Positions 34,620 to 36,209 of a stretch of DNA of 36,209 nt are shown here, piece by piece. Origin of the DNA: Paenibacillus hemerocallicola (GTDB lineage Bacteria; Bacillota; Bacilli; Paenibacillales; NBRC-103111). Each line of letters begins with the position of its first letter. Within the stretch, counting starts at the first letter, position 1. The stretch is taken from NCBI RefSeq assembly GCF_006265175.1, contig NZ_VDCQ01000076.1, positions 10,259-46,467 of the forward strand, given 5' to 3'. The translations under genes and the position numbers were made by a program. The notes below the pieces were generated by a model. It saw only the letters and a program-made list of their open reading frames with translations, searched no databases and had not been told where the DNA came from.

Positions 34620-35555
34620 ATGCCCGAGCAACACAAAATAGGCAAAACGGATTTGAAAGTAACCCCGATCGGTCTCGGGGCCAATGCCGTAGGCGGCCAC
34701 AATCTGTTTCCGAATCTTAGCGATGAAACCGGCAAGGCGGTCGTTCGCGCCGCATTGGACAACGGGATCAATTTCCTGGACACGGCCTACATATACGGGC
34801 CCGAGCGCTCGGAGCAATTAATCGGCGAAGTGGTGCGGGAGAAGGGCAACCGCCACGAAGTCGTCATCGCTTCCAAAGCGTCGCATAAATTCGTGGACGG
34901 CAAGACGGTGATGGATAATTCCCCGGCATTTTTGAAGGAGTCCGTCGACAACAGCTTAAAACGGCTGCAAACCGATTATATCGATTTGTTTTATATTCAT
35001 TTCCCGGACGAGCATACGCCGAAGGACGAGGCTGTCGGGGCTTTGCAACAATTGAAGGACGCGGGGAAAATAAGAGCCATCGGCGTGTCCAATTTCTCTA
35101 TCGACCAATTGCGGGAAGCTAACCGTGACGGCAGCGTCGACGTTTTGCAAGGGGAGTACAACTTGTTCAAACGCGGTGCGGAGAAGGAGATACTACCTTA
35201 TACGACGGCGAATGGCATTTCGTTCGTTCCGTATTTTCCGCTGGCATCGGGTTTATTGGGCGGAGCCTACTCGAAGGATTCGACATTCGCGGACAATCGC
35301 GCCAAAAACCCGATGTTCCAAGGGGAGACGTTCGTCCGGAATTTGGAAAAGGTCGAGCAAGTCCGCGAAATCGCCAATGCAAAGCAAGCGGAAGTGGCGC
35401 ATGTCGTGCTCGCTTGGTATTTGACCCGGGATTCGATCGACGTCCTGATTCCCGGCGCCAAGAAGCCGGAGCAGGTGCTGAACAATCTTAAAACGCTGCA
35501 AGTACAGCTAACCGCGGAAGAGATTGCGGCGATCGATCGGATTTTTCAGGCGTAG
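34620..35555 (+). CDS. aldo/keto reductase
   Basis: 311 residues, start ATG 10 nt after AAGGAG. It reduces aldehydes or ketones with NADPH in the cytoplasm. The catalytic tetrad is complete: Asp54 and Tyr59 in [10 protein letters not shown], Lys86 in IASKAS and His127 in [20 protein letters not shown] and the cofactor-binding [15 protein letters not shown] near the C-terminus are typical of the family. The closest general group is the AKR11/YhdN-like set of Bacilli, known as general stress or NADPH-specific reductases, but the substrate cannot be told. It is a single-gene unit, preceded by TGCA-rich dyads that may control it and followed by a hairpin terminator. Confidence 0.93.
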   Translation: MPEQHKIGKTDLKVTPIGLGANAVGGHNLFPNLSDETGKAVVRAALDNGINFLDTAYIYGPERSEQLIGEVVREKGNRHEVVIASKASHKFVDGKTVMDNSPAFLKESVDNSLKRLQTDYIDLFYIHFPDEHTPKDEAVGALQQLKDAGKIRAIGVSNFSIDQLREANRDGSVDVLQGEYNLFKRGAEKEILPYTTANGISFVPYFPLASGLLGGAYSKDSTFADNRAKNPMFQGETFVRNLEKVEQVREIANAKQAEVAHVVLAWYLTRDSIDVLIPGAKKPEQVLNNLKTLQVQLTAEEIAAIDRIFQA

Positions 35556-35562
35556 GCAACGG

Positions 35563-35617
35563 TAAAAGGGGCAGTTCAGCAGGTTTTGCCAGACCTTGCG
35601 GGACTGCTCTTTATCGT
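35563..35617 (+). terminator. probable terminator after the aldo/keto reductase gene
   Basis: AAAGGGGCAGT pairs with ACTGCTCTTT with one bulged G, and a weaker inner helix AGGT/ACCT. The right side ends in TTTAT. Long for an intrinsic terminator but well placed. Confidence 0.55.
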
Positions 35618-35777
35618 TTTCGGTGCTGTTGCATAGCCAGAGCGACGCCTGCCCGCTAACGAACAGTTGGGAACGGCAGCTTAACGGCGCTCTCCGGTCG
35701 GGAAGCGATTCCCGCACTCCATTTTCCAAGAGTTGAGCAACGAATGGACGTTCATACCGATAACTGAAATGGCATGC

Positions 35778-35990
35778 GGAACAAAAAGTTCCGCTAAAGC
35801 CGACATTTGCCGCCAAAATGGTGCTTAGCGGAACGATGAGTTCCTTTATGGTCAGCAGAAAGGTCGATTTAGCTTCTTTTTAAGTAAATAGAGGAACTGA
35901 TTGTTCCGTTCGGACCTTCTTCCGTCCCCGAAGTTCGCAATAGAGGAACTTTTTGTTCCCTCACCTACAGAAAGGGGAACTATTTGTTCC
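35778..35990. repeat. five copies of GGAAC-N5-GTTCC
   Basis: Copies lie at 35778-35792, 35830-35844, 35893-35907, 35945-35959 and 35976-35990. The half-sites are identical and the spacer is always 5 nt (AAAAA, GATGA, TGATT, TTTTT, TATTT). Flanks such as GAGGAAC or GCGGAAC recur. Start-to-start distances are 52, 63, 52 and 31. The constant form suggests one recognised site or one repeated element. Confidence 0.85.
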
Positions 35991-36044
35991 GCAGCCAACA
36001 ACCGGCAGACCTCAGTAGCACAGTAATCGGTTACCTGTAAAAAG

Positions 36045-36168
36045 CCTCCAGCAGCCTAACCCCCCCAGCACAGAGCGCCGAGCCCTAGCTTCCAGCCACC
36101 AGCACTCAGCACCATCCAGCCTCCAGCCCCGGACCGCAACACACGCTGCGCCCAGCACGTCCTCCAGG
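36045..36168. repeat. C-rich low-complexity tract of CCAGC-like units
   Basis: The plus strand is rich in C and poor in G and T, built of interspersed CCAGC, CAGCA and CTCCAGC units, including a run of seven C. It has no open frame with meaning. It leads into the 7-bp tandem repeat at the window end. Confidence 0.7.
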
Positions 36169-36209
36169 CGCACGCCGCACCCCGCACGCCGCACGCCGCA
36201 CCCCGCACG
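36169..36209. repeat. 7-bp tandem repeat running off the window
   Basis: Six consecutive units of CGCACGC or CGCACCC (order: GC, CC, GC, GC, CC, then a partial unit). The array reaches the last base, so its true length is unknown. Such arrays often mark assembly ends. Confidence 0.85.

Larger units (their letters stand above)
35618..36209. other. non-coding repeat-rich right end
   Basis: About 590 nt with no gene I can support. A minus-strand frame at 35508-35816 overlaps the reductase end and terminator and is rich in Cys, Arg and Ser, with no motif. The region holds a cluster of GGAAC-N5-GTTCC dyads, a CGGGAA/TTCCCG hairpin (35699-35714), a C-rich tract and a 7-bp tandem repeat. The minus frame at 36012-36194 is low-complexity translation and not a gene. 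Confidence 0.6.

Noticed and set aside
35508-35816. 102-residue minus-strand frame at the right end as a gene
   Set aside because: It overlaps the end of the aldo/keto reductase gene and its terminator and has no motif; Cys/Arg/Ser-rich composition suggests chance.
35778-35990. GGAAC-N5-GTTCC sites as LexA (SOS) boxes
   Set aside because: The Gram-positive LexA box is CGAAC-N4-GTTCG; here the spacer is 5 nt and the outer bases differ in all copies.
35778-35990. A CRISPR array
   Set aside because: Repeats are 15 bp dyads with irregular distances (31-63) and there are no cas genes.

Overview
The window reads as a stretch of chromosome from a Gram-positive member of the Paenibacillaceae (Paenibacillus or Cohnella type). 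The reasons are the fairly GC-rich genes with strong GGAGG-type ribosome binding sites, lipoprotein sugar-binding proteins, large secreted glycosidase-like proteins, a Bacillus-type des-desK-desR thermosensor, a hybrid histidine kinase paired with a BTAD-type response regulator, and a ydaO-type c-di-AMP riboswitch. No rRNA, tRNA, CRISPR array, phage or intact insertion sequence was seen.

Layout. 1-457: gene-free, with two TGGT-N3-ACCA sites. 458-5994: an orphan sugar-binding lipoprotein and a 1358-residue secreted protein with a three-fold repeated N-terminal module and a GHL10-like glycosidase domain. 6143-7202 (minus): a 2-Cys OhrR-like repressor and a thiol peroxidase of the glutathione peroxidase family, with an operator-like repeat inside the promoter spacer. 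7412-8830: a soluble chemoreceptor with its sensor-like domain at the C-terminus. 8940-14492: a carbohydrate block (arabinose/fucose isomerase family, SGNH esterase, and on the minus strand an orphan sugar-binding lipoprotein and a sugar-phosphate isomerase-like TIM barrel), interrupted at 11547-12239 by a gene-poor stretch with an inverted-repeat element. 14910-18069: a PNPOx-like protein overlapping a metallophosphoesterase, then HU and a DEAD-box helicase. 18146-21137: the desaturase cold-response module with a 16-bp perfect palindrome upstream. 21238-21975 (minus): a FrnE-like DsbA oxidoreductase. 22228-26459: a 1033-residue double-kinase hybrid sensor overlapping its response regulator.

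26620-27129 is the most unusual locus: a complete c-di-AMP riboswitch with a 15-bp terminator stem, directly upstream of a 60-residue membrane protein of unknown function. It is followed by NADP-type gdhA, converging with a GltC-like LysR regulator; a secreted GH26-like hydrolase with a C39-like peptidase; a DHA2-type efflux transporter; and an aldo/keto reductase. The right end (35616-36209) is non-coding and repeat-rich. It has five copies of GGAAC-N5-GTTCC, a C-rich low-complexity tract, and a 7-bp tandem repeat that runs off the end of the window.

The genes fit a soil saprophyte that degrades polysaccharides, senses its surroundings through membrane kinases, adjusts membrane fluidity to cold, and handles peroxide stress. 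All function calls come from reading motifs. No database search was run.
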